From contig CANQFC010000002.1 in the NCBI GenBank assembly GCA_947598155.1, positions 310,001 through 374,000 of the forward strand: a stretch of DNA of 64,000 nt, read 5' to 3'. The notes below the pieces were generated by a model. That model made no database searches, was not told the DNA's origin, and worked only from the letters and a program-made list of their open reading frames with translations. Position numbers and translations under genes: made by a program. Positions 7,453 through 16,902 of this stretch are shown here, one piece after another. Source of the stretch: an uncultured Clostridia bacterium. GTDB lineage: Bacteria > Bacillota > Clostridia > Oscillospirales > Acutalibacteraceae. Within the stretch, counting starts at the first letter, position 1; every line of letters starts with the position of its first letter.

Positions 7453-8793
7453 TTATTTGCCGAGCCTTTCAAGAAGAGCCTTACGCTGTTCCTCGTAACC
7501 TGGTTTTCCGAGAAGCGCGAACATATTTTTCTTATAGCTTTCAACGCCCGGCTGATTAAACGGGTTAACTCCGAGAATATATCCCGATACCGCGCACGCT
7601 TTTTCAAGGAAATAAACAAGATACCCGAAATTGTATGCGTCCATACGGTCAAGCTCAAGGCAAATGTTGGGTACACCGCCGTCAACATGGGCTAATATTG
7701 TGCCCTCATAAGCCTTACGGTTAACAAAATCCATCGTTTTTCCCGCAAGGAAATTAAGCCCGTCGGCGTTGGACTCTTCTTCTTTTATTGTAACGCTGTG
7801 TTTCGGTTCTTTGAACACGACTGACGTTTCAAAGAGCAAACGCTCGCCGTCCTGAATGTACTGACCCATTGAATGAAGGTCGGTGGAGCAGACGACCGAC
7901 GCCGGGAAAAGACCTTTTCCGTCTTTACCCTCGGATTCGCCGAAGAGCTGTTTGAACCATTCGTTCATCATGGTGTAATCAGGCTCATATGAAACCATCA
8001 GCTCAACCGACTTGCCTTTTGAATAAAGGCAGTTACGAAGTGCGGCGTATTTATAGCAATCGTTGGTGTGAATGTCGCAGACGGAATAATTTTCACGCGC
8101 GTCTGCGGCTCCTTTCATCATTGCGTCAATATCAATACCCGCAACGGCAATGGGAAGAAGGCCGACTGCCGTCAAAACCGAATACCTGCCGCCGACATCG
8201 TCGGGAACTACGAACGTTTCATAGCCGATTTTGTCAGAAAGCTCTTTTAAAGTACCCTTTTGCTTATCGGTTGTAACGTAAATTCTGCCTGCGGCGCCTT
8301 TTTCGCCGTATTTCTCTACAAGAAGTTCACGAAAAATTCTGAAAGCAATCGCCGGCTCAGTTGTTGTGCCCGATTTAGAAATAACGTTTATTGAAAAATC
8401 TGTATCCTTTACCAAATCGACCAATTCATAAAGCGAATTGCCGCTTATTGAATTGCCGCTGAAATAAATATTGGGCGTGTCTTTGTTTATAAGGTTGTAA
8501 TTTTGCGATTTGCAAAATTCAATAGCCGCTCTCGCTCCGAGATAACTTCCGCCTATGCCGATAACGACAAGCGCCTTTGAATCGCTTTTAATTTTTTCGG
8601 CGGCCTTTTTAATCCGCGCAAATTCTTCTTTATCATAGTTAACGGGCAAGTCGACCCAACCTAAAAAGTCACTGCCTTCACCGCTTTTATTTATTATCTT
8701 GTTGTGAGCGCTTAAAACTTTATCTGAAAATAAATTAAGCTCTTCATCGCCGACAAATTCTTTAACATATTTGTCGCTGAGTGTTAACGCCAT
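7453..8793 (-). CDS. pgi: Glucose-6-phosphate isomerase
   Basis: Interconverts glucose-6-phosphate and fructose-6-phosphate in glycolysis. The 446-residue length and sequence match the short Bacillota-type Pgi. The SIS sugar-phosphate-binding region shows [15 protein letters not shown] near residues 79-93 and [14 protein letters not shown] near 139-152, with the C-terminal catalytic Lys helix in [14 protein letters not shown]. It has a promoter with 17-base spacing at 8844-8872 and appears monocistronic. Confidence 0.97.
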   Translation of the reverse strand: MALTLSDKYVKEFVGDEELNLFSDKVLSAHNKIINKSGEGSDFLGWVDLPVNYDKEEFARIKKAAEKIKSDSKALVVIGIGGSYLGARAAIEFCKSQNYNLINKDTPNIYFSGNSISGNSLYELVDLVKDTDFSINVISKSGTTTEPAIAFRIFRELLVEKYGEKGAAGRIYVTTDKQKGTLKELSDKIGYETFVVPDDVGGRYSVLTAVGLLPIAVAGIDIDAMMKGAADARENYSVCDIHTNDCYKYAALRNCLYSKGKSVELMVSYEPDYTMMNEWFKQLFGESEGKDGKGLFPASVVCSTDLHSMGQYIQDGERLLFETSVVFKEPKHSVTIKEEESNADGLNFLAGKTMDFVNRKAYEGTILAHVDGGVPNICLELDRMDAYNFGYLVYFLEKACAVSGYILGVNPFNQPGVESYKKNMFALLGKPGYEEQRKALLERLGK

Positions 8794-8843
8794 TTAAACA
8801 GTCCTCCAAGCTGAATTTTAAAACAAAAATAAGTTCAACAAGT

Positions 8844-8872
8844 ATTTTACCCTAAAAGCGGTAATTTTTCAA
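8844..8872 (-). promoter_or_regulatory. Promoter of pgi
   Basis: Minus-strand TTGAAA (8867-8872), 17-base spacer, TAAAAT (8844-8849), about 50 bases before the pgi start codon. Confidence 0.7.
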
Positions 8873-8896
8873 TACATAATCAAAACTTTTTAGGAA

Positions 8897-10054
8897 TTAT
8901 TTCCTCAGCGCAAAAGATGACCATAATGAATATAAAATATAGGAAAAGGTTTTACGCTCTACGCGCTCTTCGCTTATTATCTGTGATTTAGCTATCTCTT
9001 TTCCGTCAATTTCATAGTAAATATATCCTAAAACCTGACCTTTTTCGACCGGAGCCTCAACATCGACGCAAAGGTCAACGCGCTGTGTAACGGAAGTTTC
9101 GCTCCCCTTCGGTAAAAGAGAACTTTCTGCAGGCACTACCTTTGGCGTAATCTCATTCGTTTTGCCGTAAAGCACGTTTACTTTTGTTATGAGCGTTTCG
9201 TCAAACGCGGGTGTGAACACGGTATAATTCGCGAATCCGTAATTGAGCAGTTTCTTGGCCTCTTCAAAGCGATGCTCGCCGGTATCCGAGCCCAAAACGA
9301 CAGCGCAGAGTTTAACCCCGTTGCGTTCCGCAGTTGCGCTTATGCAATAGCCCGCCTTTGAAGTCGTGCCGGTTTTCAGCCCCGTTGCGCCCTCGTAAAA
9401 TCTTATCAGCTTATTTGTGTTTACAAGCTGAGTTGCGCCGCCCCTCAGCGAATCCATCCAAATAGTTGTATATTCCTTTATTTTTTCATGTTTCATCAGT
9501 TCGCGGCTCATAACGGCAATATCAAACGCCGAGGAATAATGATTTTCGGCGGTGTCGTCAAGCCCCGAGCAGTTTTCAAAATTGGTATTTTTAAGTCCGA
9601 GCTCTTTTGCGCGCTCATTCATCATCACTACGAACGATTCTTCATCGCCCGCAATCTTTTCTCCGAGGGCGGTGCAGGCGTCGTTGGCGCTGGCGATAAC
9701 CGTGGCTTTCAAAAGGTCTTGCACAGTCATTGTCTCATTTTCTTTAAGCCAAATCTGCGAACCGCCTTTTTTTGAGGCGTTTGTGCTGGCAGTTACCGTG
9801 TCGTCAAGCGAAAGCATACCGTTATCAAGCGATTCAAAGCACAAAAGGAGCGTCATAATTTTTGTAATAGAGGCAGGCGGCAATTTTTCGTTTTCGTTTT
9901 TTGCCAAAAGAATTTCGCCCGAACTCAAGTCCATAAGAACGCAGGATTTCGCGGTAAGCGTTTCTAAAAGCGCGTTCTTTTCCTCGCAAAACGCAGGTAA
10001 AGCGCAAAACGCGCATAAAAATACGCTCAAAAATACAGATAAAAACTTTTTCAT
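8897..10054 (-). CDS. dacF: D-alanyl-D-alanine carboxypeptidase (DacF type)
   Basis: A secreted penicillin-binding protein that trims the terminal D-Ala of peptidoglycan stem peptides. The 385-residue protein has a signal peptide (MKKFLSVFLSVFLCAFC, cleavage near ALPAFCEE), then the three active-site motifs: S62-I-T-K65, SAN in VIASANDAC and KTG in GLKTGTTSK. A C-terminal PBP5 domain and a final hydrophobic/amphipathic stretch (FSYILYSLWSSFALR) follow, fitting membrane association. It is divergent from mtaB. DacF-like proteins act in sporulation in Bacillus, but a vegetative role is equally possible here. Confidence 0.92.
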   Translation of the reverse strand: MKKFLSVFLSVFLCAFCALPAFCEEKNALLETLTAKSCVLMDLSSGEILLAKNENEKLPPASITKIMTLLLCFESLDNGMLSLDDTVTASTNASKKGGSQIWLKENETMTVQDLLKATVIASANDACTALGEKIAGDEESFVVMMNERAKELGLKNTNFENCSGLDDTAENHYSSAFDIAVMSRELMKHEKIKEYTTIWMDSLRGGATQLVNTNKLIRFYEGATGLKTGTTSKAGYCISATAERNGVKLCAVVLGSDTGEHRFEEAKKLLNYGFANYTVFTPAFDETLITKVNVLYGKTNEITPKVVPAESSLLPKGSETSVTQRVDLCVDVEAPVEKGQVLGYIYYEIDGKEIAKSQIISEERVERKTFSYILYSLWSSFALRK

Positions 10055-10145
10055 ATATATCCCTCCGAAAAAATATATATGAAAATCGTTAAATAGTATA
10101 TGAAAAAATTTTTATATATGTTAAAATAGCTGTCAGGTGAGATGT

Positions 10146-11432
10146 ATGAAAATTTTTTTCCATACCTTAGGCTGTAAGGTAAATCAATATGAAACGCAGG
10201 AGATGCGCGAGAACGCCGAACGAAACGGCTATTTTGTGACGGAAGATGAGAATGAGGCGGACATTTTTGTTATTAACTCTTGCACCGTTACAAGCGAGAG
10301 CGACAGAAAAACAAGACAAAGCGTTCGTCATTTTAAATCGGAACACCCTGATTCCGTCACCGTTCTTACGGGCTGTATGCCGCAATCGTTTCCCGAAATG
10401 GCGGAAAAGCTTACTGAGGCGGACATCGTTCTCGGCAACAAAAACAACTCCTTGTTAGTCCCCGCCCTTAACGAATATTTTATTTCGCACAACAGAATTT
10501 TACACTTAAATCAACACGAAAAAGGAGAAGATTTTTGCGGATTCGGCATTACGGATTTTGAGGAAAGAACAAGGGCTATCGTAAAAATCGAGGACGGATG
10601 CGACAGATTTTGCTCATACTGTATTATCCCTAAAGCCCGCGGAAGAGTTCGTTCAAAGGATATTGAGAGCATAACGAACGAGGTTTTCAGTTTAACCGAA
10701 AACGGATATTCTGAAATAGTTCTTGTAGGCATTAACCTTTCGGCATACGGTAAGGGAACCGAATATTCGCTTGCCGACGCAATTTTTGCAGTAGCAAAAA
10801 ACGATAAAGTCAAACGCATTCGGTTAGGCTCGCTTGAGCCGGATCACCTTACAGATTCTCTTATCGAAAAAATGGCAGAATGCGAAAAGCTTTGCCCACA
10901 GTTTCATATCTCACTTCAAAGCGGATGCAATAAAATACTCAAAAAAATGAACAGGCATTATACGGCGGAGGAATATGAACAGCTTTGCCTGACCTTGCGA
11001 AGAGAATTTAAAAACGCGACGCTCACAACGGACATTATGGTGGGATTTCCCGAAGAAACAGACGAAGATTTTGAGGAAACAAGGAATTTCGCCGAGAAAA
11101 TCGGATTTGAGAAAATACATATTTTTCCATATTCAAGGCGAAGCGGTACCGCCGCTGACAAAATGAGCGGTCAGATTGACAGAGCCGTTAAAGCGAAAAG
11201 GGCATCTGCCCTCGCAAAGACGGCAGAAAAAATCAGAGAAAAATTTTTAAAAGAACAAGTCGGAAAAACGCTTTCCGTTTTGGTTGAAGGCAAACAGAAA
11301 GGCGGAATGTCATTCGGATATACGGCAAATTACACTCCCGTAAAATTCAGCGGCGAGGCTCAAATCGGCTCTGTCTCCGACATCAGAATTACATCATCAA
11401 ATAAGGATTTCTGCATAGGAGAAAAAGTATAG
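10146..11432 (+). CDS. mtaB: tRNA (t6A37) methylthiotransferase MtaB
   Basis: MtaB is a radical-SAM enzyme with two Fe-S clusters that converts t6A37 to ms2t6A37 in ANN-decoding tRNAs. The N-terminal UPF0004 domain starts MKIFFHTLGCKVNQYETQ with the expected cysteines (also SCTV and GCMPQ), the radical-SAM motif is CDRFCSYC and a TRAM-like domain ends the protein. An in-frame GTG at 10137 lies in the ribosome site (AGGTGAG), so the ATG at 10146 is chosen, giving 428 residues. It is the only plus-strand gene in the first 32 kb. Confidence 0.95.
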   Translation: MKIFFHTLGCKVNQYETQEMRENAERNGYFVTEDENEADIFVINSCTVTSESDRKTRQSVRHFKSEHPDSVTVLTGCMPQSFPEMAEKLTEADIVLGNKNNSLLVPALNEYFISHNRILHLNQHEKGEDFCGFGITDFEERTRAIVKIEDGCDRFCSYCIIPKARGRVRSKDIESITNEVFSLTENGYSEIVLVGINLSAYGKGTEYSLADAIFAVAKNDKVKRIRLGSLEPDHLTDSLIEKMAECEKLCPQFHISLQSGCNKILKKMNRHYTAEEYEQLCLTLRREFKNATLTTDIMVGFPEETDEDFEETRNFAEKIGFEKIHIFPYSRRSGTAADKMSGQIDRAVKAKRASALAKTAEKIREKFLKEQVGKTLSVLVEGKQKGGMSFGYTANYTPVKFSGEAQIGSVSDIRITSSNKDFCIGEKV

Positions 11433-11496
11433 TGTCGGGGCAAGCCCATTATTGAAATATACGGATATGCGAACGCAAAGTTTTCTCTTTTACTAT

Positions 11497-13968
11497 TCAG
11501 TTCGTGGAATACCAAACGCTGTTTGCGATATTTTCGGGTTTTACGGCAAATTTCATTCTGAATAAACTGCTTTTTAGAGAGTTGCCTTTTATTATAACAT
11601 CGCAGAGCGATTTAACGGTAACATCGCTTTCGGAATATTCTTTATCTGTTTTTAATGTAACAACTTTTTCTTCGTTTGGAAGTAAGTCAAAATAGTTATC
11701 CGAAAACGGCGTTCTTAAATTTTCAATATCGAGCATCACACTTCGGCAGAATGTATCCGCTGAAAGTTTAACGGTCAAAAGCCCGTCTTTATATGAAACG
11801 CTCTTTCTAATATTAGATTTTTTCAGCTTGAGTTCTTTATCAGGCACAAAAATCTTTGTGCGTTCAGACACGCACCTGCCGTCGACAAACAGCTTTACAT
11901 TAAGATAAATGTTTTTGGGATTCGCATTGTGAAGATTTCCGTTTATTATGTGCTTTGAGCAAAGCGGGTCCAAAACGGCGCTTATCTCGTTTTTAAACAC
12001 TGTTTTGCCGTCTAAGGTGCAAAGCGAATATTTTACCGTTCCGTTTATAATGTCCAACGAATCGTTTATACAGTAAATTGAAAAGCCGTCTTTTCTGTCC
12101 TCCACGGAAACGCATACAGGCTCGAAAAAGCGCCTTGCGCAGTACTGAAGCGGTTTCCATTTACCCGTATAATCAACCGACGACCACGACGGCGCGGGCC
12201 AGTTGTCGTTATACTGCCAGAAAATCGAGCCGTTGCACCTTCCCCTGTTTCTGCGCCAATGCTCGGTAGCGTCGGCTATACACTCCTTTTGAATAAGGCC
12301 GGTTAAATATACTAAATCCTCAAATTTTTCAGGCTCGTTAAATTTTTCATATAGATAGAAAAGCATTTTAGGGTTTCCGCCCTTGCACTTTTGATGGGCA
12401 TTGAAAATTTCCGTTTCAATACCGTAATCGCTTTTGTCCGCAAAAGTGCGTATTGCGTCCATAGACGGCAGTGATTCAAGACCGAATTCACTGCAAAATC
12501 TTGTCATACGCTTTCTGTAATAATTGAGCGGTTTAAGCCCGTGCCAAACATTCCACATATGCGTGTCGCCGAATTCGTCGCCCGTTACTCCCTTTTTAAA
12601 GTCCTCGCCGATAGGCGAAGTCTGGATATACGGAATTTCGGGGGCAATTTTTTTGACCTCATCAGGCAAAATCTCATAAAAGAATTTTTTGTACCACTTA
12701 ACTATCTTCAGATTTTCGGGCATATAGGAAAACATTGCTTCAAGCTCGTTATTGCCGCAAAGCAGCGCCAATGACGGGCGGTCTTTTATTCTTTTTACAT
12801 TTTCACGGGCTTCCGTAAGGCAGTTTTCAAGAAAATCCTCTTCGTAAAACGGGTACATAAGGCAGGCATACATAAAGTCCTGCCAGATAAGAATACCTTT
12901 TTCATCGCACTGAGAATAAAAGTAATCGCTGCCGTAATTCGCTCCGCCCCAAATACGGAGAATATTGAAATTTGCCTCAAGCGCGCAGTCAATGTAATAG
13001 TCGGCGGTTTCGCTTGACGCCCTGCCGATAAGCGCGTCCGGAATTATATAATTAGCGCCTTTGGCAAAAATCGGCACGCCGTTAAGCTCAATACAGAAAT
13101 TACCGCCGAATTCATCTTTATCACGGTTAAGGCGGACAGTCCTAAGCCCCACCTTTTTTGTAACCGTTTCGCCGTCAAGCGTTGCGCAGACGGTGTAAAG
13201 GGGCTGTTTTTCCTTGCCGGAAAGCTCTCTTGTCCACCAAAGCGAGGGAGAATCAATTTTAACGTCGCTGTCGCCCGTAAATTTAATTTCACTGCCGTCC
13301 GGGCAGATTACCTTACCGTCATATTCGCTGACGCCGTCGGTTTCTGCGCTGATTTTAAGAGTTACCGTGCCGTTCTCGTGAATTTGGCGAATGTCAAGAT
13401 ACTCAATTCTGCTGTCAAACGCCGAAACGTAAATATCGCCGAGTATGCCAGAAAGCGGCGCCGAAATCCCCCAATCCCAGCCGAAATGGCAGTGAGGCTT
13501 GCGTATATAGGCAATGCCGTCCGTACCGTTACTGTTTTTGGGAAGAGGCGCCTCCTTTTGCCTTTTTAATGCAAATTCAACGGGAGAGCGGAAAATTATT
13601 TTAAGCTCATTTTCGCCCTCGACAGCCGCTGTCTTTATATCAAATTCATATTTAATATGCGCGTTTTTGCCCTCGCCTATCTTTTTGCCGTTTAAAAACA
13701 GCTCGCAAAGCGTATCAAGACACTCGCATATAAGCAGAACCTTTCTTTTTGAAAGCTCTTCCGAGGTCAAAACGAATTTGCGTGAATAACACCAATCCTC
13801 GGCGCCTATCCACTGCACCTCTGATTCGTTGTCTTTATAAAACGGGTCGGGTATCTCCCCAGCCTCCAAAAGCTGGGTGTAGTTGTCGCACGGGACAGAC
13901 GTTTCAATCACCTTGCCTGTTTTTACGCGTGTTAAATTCCATTTACCGTTAAGATTTACTTTTTTCAA
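11497..13968 (-). CDS. Cytoplasmic beta-mannosidase, glycoside hydrolase family 2
   Basis: This 823-residue GH2 enzyme matches the beta-mannosidase branch: an N-terminal jelly-roll domain (GAEDWCYSRKF), an immunoglobulin-like domain, then the TIM barrel with acid/base Glu in CGNNELE and nucleophile Glu in SEFGLES. It releases terminal beta-mannose from N-glycan cores or mannans. No signal peptide is present, so it works on imported oligosaccharides. The start is taken as TTG at 13966-13968, preceded by AGAGGTGA; an in-frame GTG at 13975 is part of that ribosome site. It has its own promoter and ends near mtaB, tail to tail. Confidence 0.88.
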   Translation of the reverse strand: MKKVNLNGKWNLTRVKTGKVIETSVPCDNYTQLLEAGEIPDPFYKDNESEVQWIGAEDWCYSRKFVLTSEELSKRKVLLICECLDTLCELFLNGKKIGEGKNAHIKYEFDIKTAAVEGENELKIIFRSPVEFALKRQKEAPLPKNSNGTDGIAYIRKPHCHFGWDWGISAPLSGILGDIYVSAFDSRIEYLDIRQIHENGTVTLKISAETDGVSEYDGKVICPDGSEIKFTGDSDVKIDSPSLWWTRELSGKEKQPLYTVCATLDGETVTKKVGLRTVRLNRDKDEFGGNFCIELNGVPIFAKGANYIIPDALIGRASSETADYYIDCALEANFNILRIWGGANYGSDYFYSQCDEKGILIWQDFMYACLMYPFYEEDFLENCLTEARENVKRIKDRPSLALLCGNNELEAMFSYMPENLKIVKWYKKFFYEILPDEVKKIAPEIPYIQTSPIGEDFKKGVTGDEFGDTHMWNVWHGLKPLNYYRKRMTRFCSEFGLESLPSMDAIRTFADKSDYGIETEIFNAHQKCKGGNPKMLFYLYEKFNEPEKFEDLVYLTGLIQKECIADATEHWRRNRGRCNGSIFWQYNDNWPAPSWSSVDYTGKWKPLQYCARRFFEPVCVSVEDRKDGFSIYCINDSLDIINGTVKYSLCTLDGKTVFKNEISAVLDPLCSKHIINGNLHNANPKNIYLNVKLFVDGRCVSERTKIFVPDKELKLKKSNIRKSVSYKDGLLTVKLSADTFCRSVMLDIENLRTPFSDNYFDLLPNEEKVVTLKTDKEYSESDVTVKSLCDVIIKGNSLKSSLFRMKFAVKPENIANSVWYSTN

Positions 13969-13988
13969 GAAAATCACCTCTTTAGATT

Positions 13989-14017
13989 ATTTTAACAAAA
14001 AAGATATATTTTGTAAA
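13989..14017 (-). promoter_or_regulatory. Promoter of the GH2 beta-mannosidase gene
   Basis: Minus-strand TTTACA (14012-14017), 17-base spacer, TAAAAT (13989-13994), 20 bases before the chosen TTG start codon. Confidence 0.6.
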
Positions 14018-14030
14018 CATAAAAAACAAT

Positions 14031-14067
14031 AAAAAAAACAGGGCGGTGGCAAATGCGAACCGTCCTG
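14031..14067 (-). terminator. Terminator of the sigma factor operon
   Basis: Minus-strand stem CAGGACGGT/ACCGCCCTG with an 11-base loop, followed by eight T (14031-14038). It lies about 20 bases after the sigma factor stop codon. Confidence 0.85.
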
Positions 14068-14087
14068 AAAAATGAGTTTATGTACCG

Positions 14088-14543
14088 TTATTTCAGTCTT
14101 TTTCTTATGTTCTGTATTCTTGTGCGAACGGCAGATGCGGAGATGCCGAATATTTTTCCGATTTCACCGCTCGAATAGCCTTTTGCTTTTAAATCTATGA
14201 TAATCTTTTCCTCGGGCGACAGTACAGTAAGGCACAAGCGCATTATTACGGTATCTTCAAAATCAATTGAATAAAGGTCAGAGAGATTTTCCTCCGACTC
14301 CTCCAGCGAAATAAAAGTACCTTTTCTTCTGTAATAATCCGTAAGTACGCTCTGCGCAATCGTAAAAATCAGCGATTTATATGAACGAATATTGTTCACG
14401 ACGGACATATATGCCCAAAGTTTCATAAAGGTCTGCTGTGTTAAATCTTCAACTTCAGAATAGGGCGCGCGTTTTGCAAAGAAAGACTTAACCGCTTTTT
14501 CTTTTTCATTGTATAATTTTTCAAAATCTTCTCTTTCGTTCAA
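14088..14543 (-). CDS. ECF-type RNA polymerase sigma factor
   Basis: A 151-residue sigma-70 family protein with only regions 2 and 4, the ECF layout. Region 2 shows VEDLTQQTFMKLWAYM and the helix to about residue 70; region 4 begins LSPEEKIIIDLKAKGYSSGE and ends with the helix-turn-helix IGKIFGISASAVRTRIQNIR. The start appears to be TTG at 14541-14543 with AAGGGTG upstream. It follows a 72-codon ORF by 15 bases. No anti-sigma factor with a membrane segment is adjacent, so the signal it answers to cannot be read from the context. Confidence 0.88.
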   Translation of the reverse strand: MNEREDFEKLYNEKEKAVKSFFAKRAPYSEVEDLTQQTFMKLWAYMSVVNNIRSYKSLIFTIAQSVLTDYYRRKGTFISLEESEENLSDLYSIDFEDTVIMRLCLTVLSPEEKIIIDLKAKGYSSGEIGKIFGISASAVRTRIQNIRKRLK

Positions 14544-14558
14544 GGCGACACCCTTGCC

Positions 14559-14777
14559 TTAACGTTTCTTTTTATTCTCAGGATTTTCTTTGGATTCTTC
14601 CATTTTATTTCCTATGTGGGCGTGGCTTTGAATACAGCCCCAAAGCTCTTTTCGGCAAATTATCTTATTTGCCGAGATAAATTTCATTTCCTTTTCGCGG
14701 AGCATATCGACTGTAACGGTATCGTCAATGTAAATTTTGTTATCAAAATCTTCAATGACAACTTTACCGTTGACCAA
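14559..14777 (-). CDS. 72-codon hypothetical protein upstream of the sigma factor
   Basis: Not recognised. The frame is open from 14777 to 14559 and closes further upstream at a TAA; the first usable start is TTG with AAAGG 11 bases before, which is a weak site. The product is small, first acidic and then basic (it ends NPENKKKR) and contains two cysteines (KIICRKELWGC) and two histidines (SHAHIGN). Its position 15 bases before the sigma gene suggests cotranslation and perhaps a role as regulator of that sigma factor, but this is inference and the gene itself is uncertain. Confidence 0.45.
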   Translation of the reverse strand: MVNGKVVIEDFDNKIYIDDTVTVDMLREKEMKFISANKIICRKELWGCIQSHAHIGNKMEESKENPENKKKR

Positions 14778-14845
14778 GCAAATTGCATCCTTTATTTTGT
14801 TATTTGTAATGTAAGACGTGAAAATAACAAAAATGTCCGCAAAAA

Positions 14846-14880
14846 ATTAAAAAGATGCGCTTTTTTGCGCATCTTTTTAA
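14846..14880 (-). terminator. Strong terminator after mnmA
   Basis: A perfect inverted repeat AAAAAGATGCGC/GCGCATCTTTTT with a six-base loop, followed on the minus strand by AATTTTTT. It closes the nifS-iscU-nadA-mnmA transcript and lies just beyond repeat copy 1. Confidence 0.85.
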
Positions 14881-14883
14881 AAT

Positions 14884-14938
14884 ATGAACCTGCCCCGCCG
14901 ACAATAGCGGCGGGGCTATCTCTTGCTTAAATTATATA
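14884..14938 (+). repeat. Dispersed intergenic repeat, copy 1 (with hairpin)
   Basis: Copy 1 of a five-member family. The right-hand core is GGCGGGGCTATCTCTTGCTT then AAATTATATA (14909-14938). The left half forms a perfect 9-bp hairpin, GCCCCGCCG (14892-14900) with CGGCGGGGC (14908-14916). The element begins at the stop codon of mnmA. Other copies are at 19160, 20861, 27790 and 33270. Confidence 0.65.
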
Positions 14939-15972
14939 ATTTCTCCGCCGCCGAGGACTGTGTCGCCGTCATAAAGCACTACTGCCTGACCTTTTGTGAC
15001 TGCCCTTTGCGGCTCGTCGAATTTTACGTTTAAAAATCCGTCACTATCTACAAAAGCGGTACATGGGCTTTCGGTATGCTTATAGCGTATTTTCGCCTTA
15101 CAGCGTACAGGCTCTGTGAAATCTTCGCCCGAAATAATATTAACATTTTCGGCTTTTAAGGAGTCGGTAAACAAATCCTCATTATCGCCGAGAGTAACAT
15201 TGTTTGTTTCGGGGTCAATATTACACACAAACAACGGTTTTGTATATGACACGCCGAGTCCTTTTCTCTGACCGAGGGTGTAATGGATTATTCCCTTATT
15301 TTTTCCGAGAACCGTTCCGTCACGAAGAACAAAATTGCCCTGCGGAAATTGTTTGCCGAGATAGTTTTCGATAAATGCGGCATAGTCGCCGTTCGGAACA
15401 AAGCAAATATCCTGACTGTCGGATTTATGCGCTGTAACAAGGCCGTTTTCCTCCGCGATTTTGCGGATTTCAGGCTTTGAATAACCGCCTAAAGGTAAAA
15501 TAAGCCTTGAAAGAACTTTCTGAGTCAGCATATAAAGCACATAGCTTTGGTCTTTATTGCGGTCTGACGCTTTTTTCAAAACATATTTACCTGTTTTTTC
15601 GTTAAACTCCACTCTTGCGTAATGCCCTGTCGCAAGATATTTACAATTCATTTCATCCGCTTTTTTCAGCATTTCCGAAAATTTAAGATTTTTATTGCAG
15701 AAAACGCACGGATTAGGCGTCTTGCCGAGCGTATAAGATTTTACAAATTCTTCAACAACATATTTTTTAAATTCATTTTTAAAATCAAAAAGCATAAAGG
15801 GAAAACCGAGCGATTCCGCTGTTTTCCGAGCGTCCTCAGCATCGCGCGAATTATCGGAAAACAAAGACATTGTCGCTCCCAAACACTCATAGCCGCTGTT
15901 TTTCAAAATGAAAGCGGCGACGGAAGAATCCACGCCGCCGCTCATAGCTACCAAAACCTTTGAATTTTTCAT
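14932..15972 (-). CDS. mnmA: tRNA-specific 2-thiouridylase MnmA
   Basis: MnmA puts sulfur on U34 of tRNA-Lys, -Glu and -Gln using persulfide from a cysteine desulfurase. The PP-loop motif SGGVDSS lies at the N-terminus, with the catalytic cysteines in NPCVFCN and SQDICFVPNG, and the C-terminal beta-barrel. The frame is open to 15999, overlapping nadA, but the ATG at 15970-15972 gives the standard N-terminus MKNSKVLVAMSGGVDSS and 346 residues. It is the last gene of nifS-iscU-nadA-mnmA, so its sulfur donor is made from the same transcript. Confidence 0.95.
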   Translation of the reverse strand: MKNSKVLVAMSGGVDSSVAAFILKNSGYECLGATMSLFSDNSRDAEDARKTAESLGFPFMLFDFKNEFKKYVVEEFVKSYTLGKTPNPCVFCNKNLKFSEMLKKADEMNCKYLATGHYARVEFNEKTGKYVLKKASDRNKDQSYVLYMLTQKVLSRLILPLGGYSKPEIRKIAEENGLVTAHKSDSQDICFVPNGDYAAFIENYLGKQFPQGNFVLRDGTVLGKNKGIIHYTLGQRKGLGVSYTKPLFVCNIDPETNNVTLGDNEDLFTDSLKAENVNIISGEDFTEPVRCKAKIRYKHTESPCTAFVDSDGFLNVKFDEPQRAVTKGQAVVLYDGDTVLGGGEII

Positions 15973-15982
15973 AACTTTCACA

Positions 15983-16900
15983 CTATTCGCCAAGCTCAAT
16001 CATTTTGTCAATACATTTACGGGCTTTTTCGATAGTTTCGCTGTCAAGGACTATTTCCTCTCCCCCGACTCCGCGTACTGTATCGTAAAGGTCGACAAGC
16101 GTTGTGGCTTTCATATTTGAACATATTAAATCTTTGGAAAGAGGGTAGAATTTTTTATCGGGACACTCATACTGCAAAAGCTCCGTAATGCTGATTTCGG
16201 TGCCGATAATAAACTCCTTTGCGTCTGATTTTTCGGCAAAACTCATAATTCCCGATGTAGAGCCGACATAATCCGCATATTTTACAACCTCAGGCTTGCA
16301 CTCGGGGTGAACGAGAAAGAGCGCGTCGGGATGCGCTTTCTTTACACGCAAAACGTCCGATTCATCAATTTTGGCGTGTGTGGGGCATCCGCCAGAAAGG
16401 AGCATAAAATTCTTTTCGGGAAGCTGATTTTTAACGTAATCGCCCAAATTGCAGTCAGGAATAAAGAGAATATTCTTCTGCGGCATTTTTGAAACGATTT
16501 CAACAGCCTTAGAGCTTGTAACGCAGACGTCGCAAACGGTTTTAAGCGCGGCGGTGGTGTTTATGTAAGCCACTACGGCATAATCGGGGTACATCTCTTT
16601 AACCGCGGCAATAGCCTCTTTTTCCATCTGCTCTGCCATGGGGCAGCCTGCCGCCCCGTTTGCAATATAAACCGTTTTTTCGGGTGAAAGAATCTTAACC
16701 GTTTCCGCCATAAAGCGGACGCCGCACATTATTACAGTATTCTCTTTCGCTTTTTTTGCCTTTACTGAAAGAGCATAGCTGTCGCCCGTAAAATCGGCTA
16801 TTTCCTGAATTTCTTTAGCAATGTACGAATGAGCCAATATACAAATATTCTTTTCTTTTTTGAGCCTTAAAATCTCTTCCTGAATTTTTTTAATTGTCAT
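15983..16900 (-). CDS. nadA: Quinolinate synthase A
   Basis: NadA condenses iminoaspartate with dihydroxyacetone phosphate to quinolinate in de novo NAD synthesis and needs a [4Fe-4S] cluster. The 305-residue protein shows the three cluster cysteine settings (CGVRFMAET, VCDVCVTSS and LICSNMKATTL) and LAHSYIAKEIQEIADFTGDS near the N-terminus. No nadB or nadC is nearby. It lies 2 bases after iscU and overlaps the open frame of mnmA, inside the Fe-S assembly operon, which fits its need for a cluster. Confidence 0.95.
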   Translation of the reverse strand: MTIKKIQEEILRLKKEKNICILAHSYIAKEIQEIADFTGDSYALSVKAKKAKENTVIMCGVRFMAETVKILSPEKTVYIANGAAGCPMAEQMEKEAIAAVKEMYPDYAVVAYINTTAALKTVCDVCVTSSKAVEIVSKMPQKNILFIPDCNLGDYVKNQLPEKNFMLLSGGCPTHAKIDESDVLRVKKAHPDALFLVHPECKPEVVKYADYVGSTSGIMSFAEKSDAKEFIIGTEISITELLQYECPDKKFYPLSKDLICSNMKATTLVDLYDTVRGVGGEEIVLDSETIEKARKCIDKMIELGE

Positions 16901-16902
16901 AA

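Noticed and set aside
9552-10082. 176-codon open frame on the plus strand
   Set aside because: Antisense to the dacF active-site region and to its signal peptide; no ribosome site.
11433-11465. Possible sixth copy of the dispersed repeat (GTCGGGGCAAGCCCATTATT)
   Set aside because: Only the GGGGCAAG start and an AT tail resemble the family; the ACATCTCTTGCC core is missing.
14616-14930. 104-codon plus-strand frame opposite the 72-codon ORF
   Set aside because: It runs through the mnmA terminator and repeat copy 1, and has no ribosome site.
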